From: Rufibacter hautae
GTDB lineage: Bacteria; Bacteroidota; Bacteroidia; Cytophagales; Hymenobacteraceae
NCBI RefSeq assembly: GCF_008271695.1
Contig: NZ_VKKY01000002.1
Coordinates: forward strand, 1,178,001-1,242,000
Reading direction: 5' to 3'
Length of the DNA stretch: 64,000 nucleotides
Each line of letters opens with the position of its first letter. The first letter of the stretch is position 1. The translations under genes were made by a program, and so were the position numbers. Below are positions 63,287-64,000 of the stretch, one piece after another. The notes below the pieces were generated by a model. It searched no databases. It saw only the letters and a list, made by a program, of their open reading frames with translations, and was not told the origin of the DNA.

Positions 63287-63334
63287 AATCAGGGAACACC
63301 TATAAATAGTAGGTAACCAGATTAGGAGGACTAT

Positions 63335-64000
63335 CTACCAGCCGCTGGTCAACACATCAGCGATGTGGAGGACTTTGATGGGCTTGCCTTGTTTGCGGCT
63401 GTAGGCGTCCAGGTGCATGAGGCAGCTGGTATCGGTAGAGACAATGTACTCGGCGCCGGTGCTGAGGGCGTTCTCTACCTTCTGTTCTCCCATGGCCACG
63501 GAGATGGATTCAAACTTCGTGGCGAAAGTGCCCCCGAAGCCACAGCAGGTCTCGGTGTCTCGCATTTCGGTCAGTTCCAGGCCTTGCACCATGCCCAAAA
63601 GTCGGCGCGGACCTTCTTTGATGCTGCACTCGCGCAGGGCGCTGCAGGAATCATGGTAGGTGACTTTGGCATCCAGGCGGGCACCGGGGATTTCCTGCAC
63701 TTGCAGCACATCGGTGAGGAACTCGGTTAACTCCAAGACTTTGCGCTCCATGGCGCGGTACCGCACGAAGTTGGAAGAGGTCATGAAGATGTTGGAGTAG
63801 GCGTTCCGGATCATGCCCACGCAGGAGGCCGAGGGCGCCACAATGTAGTCGCTGTCCTCTGAGGAGAAGTCTTCCAGGAACTTGTCTGCCACCTGGCGGC
63901 ACTCTTTTTGGTAACCGGCGTTGTAAGCGGGCTGTCCGCAGCAGGTCTGGTTAGTGTTGTAGCGCACGGTGCAACCCAAAGACTCTAACAGTTTCACCAT
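63335..64000 (-). CDS. LutA/YkgE-like iron-sulfur protein (5' end outside window)
   Basis: The last 222 codons of a CCG-domain protein. Two cysteine-rich domains are seen: TCCGQPAYNAGYQ (~19-31 of the visible part), and SCSALREC then ETCCGFGGTFATKF. A matching SCVG lies in the first domain and DTSCLMHLDAY in the second. This is the LutA/GlpC-like arrangement of two CCG domains, used in lactate utilisation with LutB and LutC, which are not in the window. The visible frame begins at the window edge; family members start about 20 residues earlier. Confidence 0.87.
   Translation of the reverse strand: MVKLLESLGCTVRYNTNQTCCGQPAYNAGYQKECRQVADKFLEDFSSEDSDYIVAPSASCVGMIRNAYSNIFMTSSNFVRYRAMERKVLELTEFLTDVLQVQEIPGARLDAKVTYHDSCSALRECSIKEGPRRLLGMVQGLELTEMRDTETCCGFGGTFATKFESISVAMGEQKVENALSTGAEYIVSTDTSCLMHLDAYSRKQGKPIKVLHIADVLTSGW

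Overview
The window reads as chromosomal DNA of a Bacteroidota bacterium, most likely order Cytophagales and probably family Hymenobacteraceae (Rufibacter/Pontibacter-like). That placement is inference from gene content: type III glutamine synthetase, OMP_b-brl-type outer-membrane proteins, an OmpH-like lipoprotein, DUF3127, DUF4159, YciE, LytTR regulators with a PF06580 sensor kinase, and the order miaB / sigma-54 activator / lptE / TPR protein / secG / groES / groEL. Many genes are preceded by the Bacteroidota -7 box TAnnTTTG, and Shine-Dalgarno sequences are mostly absent. Coding DNA is moderately GC-rich and intergenic DNA clearly AT-richer.

Layout. 1-280: 5' end of glutamine synthetase III, leaving the window. 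0.5-9.1 kb: an LTA-synthase-like transferase, mtaB, an SBF-like transporter, an overlooked 51-residue membrane protein, a large outer-membrane beta-barrel protein and an OmpH/Skp-like lipoprotein. 9.2-17.4 kb: a CLC antiporter with fluoride-type motifs, a MacB-like permease, a secreted protein of unknown role, miaE, a putative porin and lpxK. 17.4-28.7 kb: Nif3-like protein with zinc-ribbon partner, pabB, miaB, then the envelope and proteostasis run ending in groESL. 28.8-44.6 kb: mostly independent housekeeping genes (GH25 lysozyme, POT transporter, pckA, rsmE, DUF4159, wrbA, smc, acyltransferase, outer-membrane protein, patatin, MBL hydrolase, accA). 44.7-47.8 kb: the only accessory-looking stretch, AT-rich and gene-poor, with two identical tRNA-Asp genes bracketing an orphan gene, followed by an XRE regulator. 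47.8-64 kb: L,D-transpeptidase, M1 peptidase, YciE, a cyanophycinase/isoaspartyl-peptidase pair, DUF3127 protein, SDR, AlbA_2 protein, an ABC exporter divergent from a two-component system, dapA, a secreted hydrolase, a small membrane protein and a truncated LutA-like gene.

Three tRNA A37-modification enzymes occur (MtaB, MiaB, MiaE). LpxK and LptE serve LPS synthesis and export; SecG, OmpH and GroESL serve protein export and folding. The cyanophycinase and the isoaspartyl peptidase could act in sequence on cyanophycin.

The most unusual signal is not a gene. A degenerate palindrome of about 36 nt (arms like GTTTTAGGCCTGTTTTC and its complement) recurs about 22 times in the intergenic DNA, often touching stop or start codons. 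Other short repeat families and several long perfect hairpins are also present. A second candidate is a sigma-54-like promoter with clustered CTGnCA half-sites upstream of groES, about 3 kb downstream of a sigma-54 activator gene that lacks a receiver domain. No CRISPR array, rRNA gene, insertion sequence, integrase or prophage was seen.
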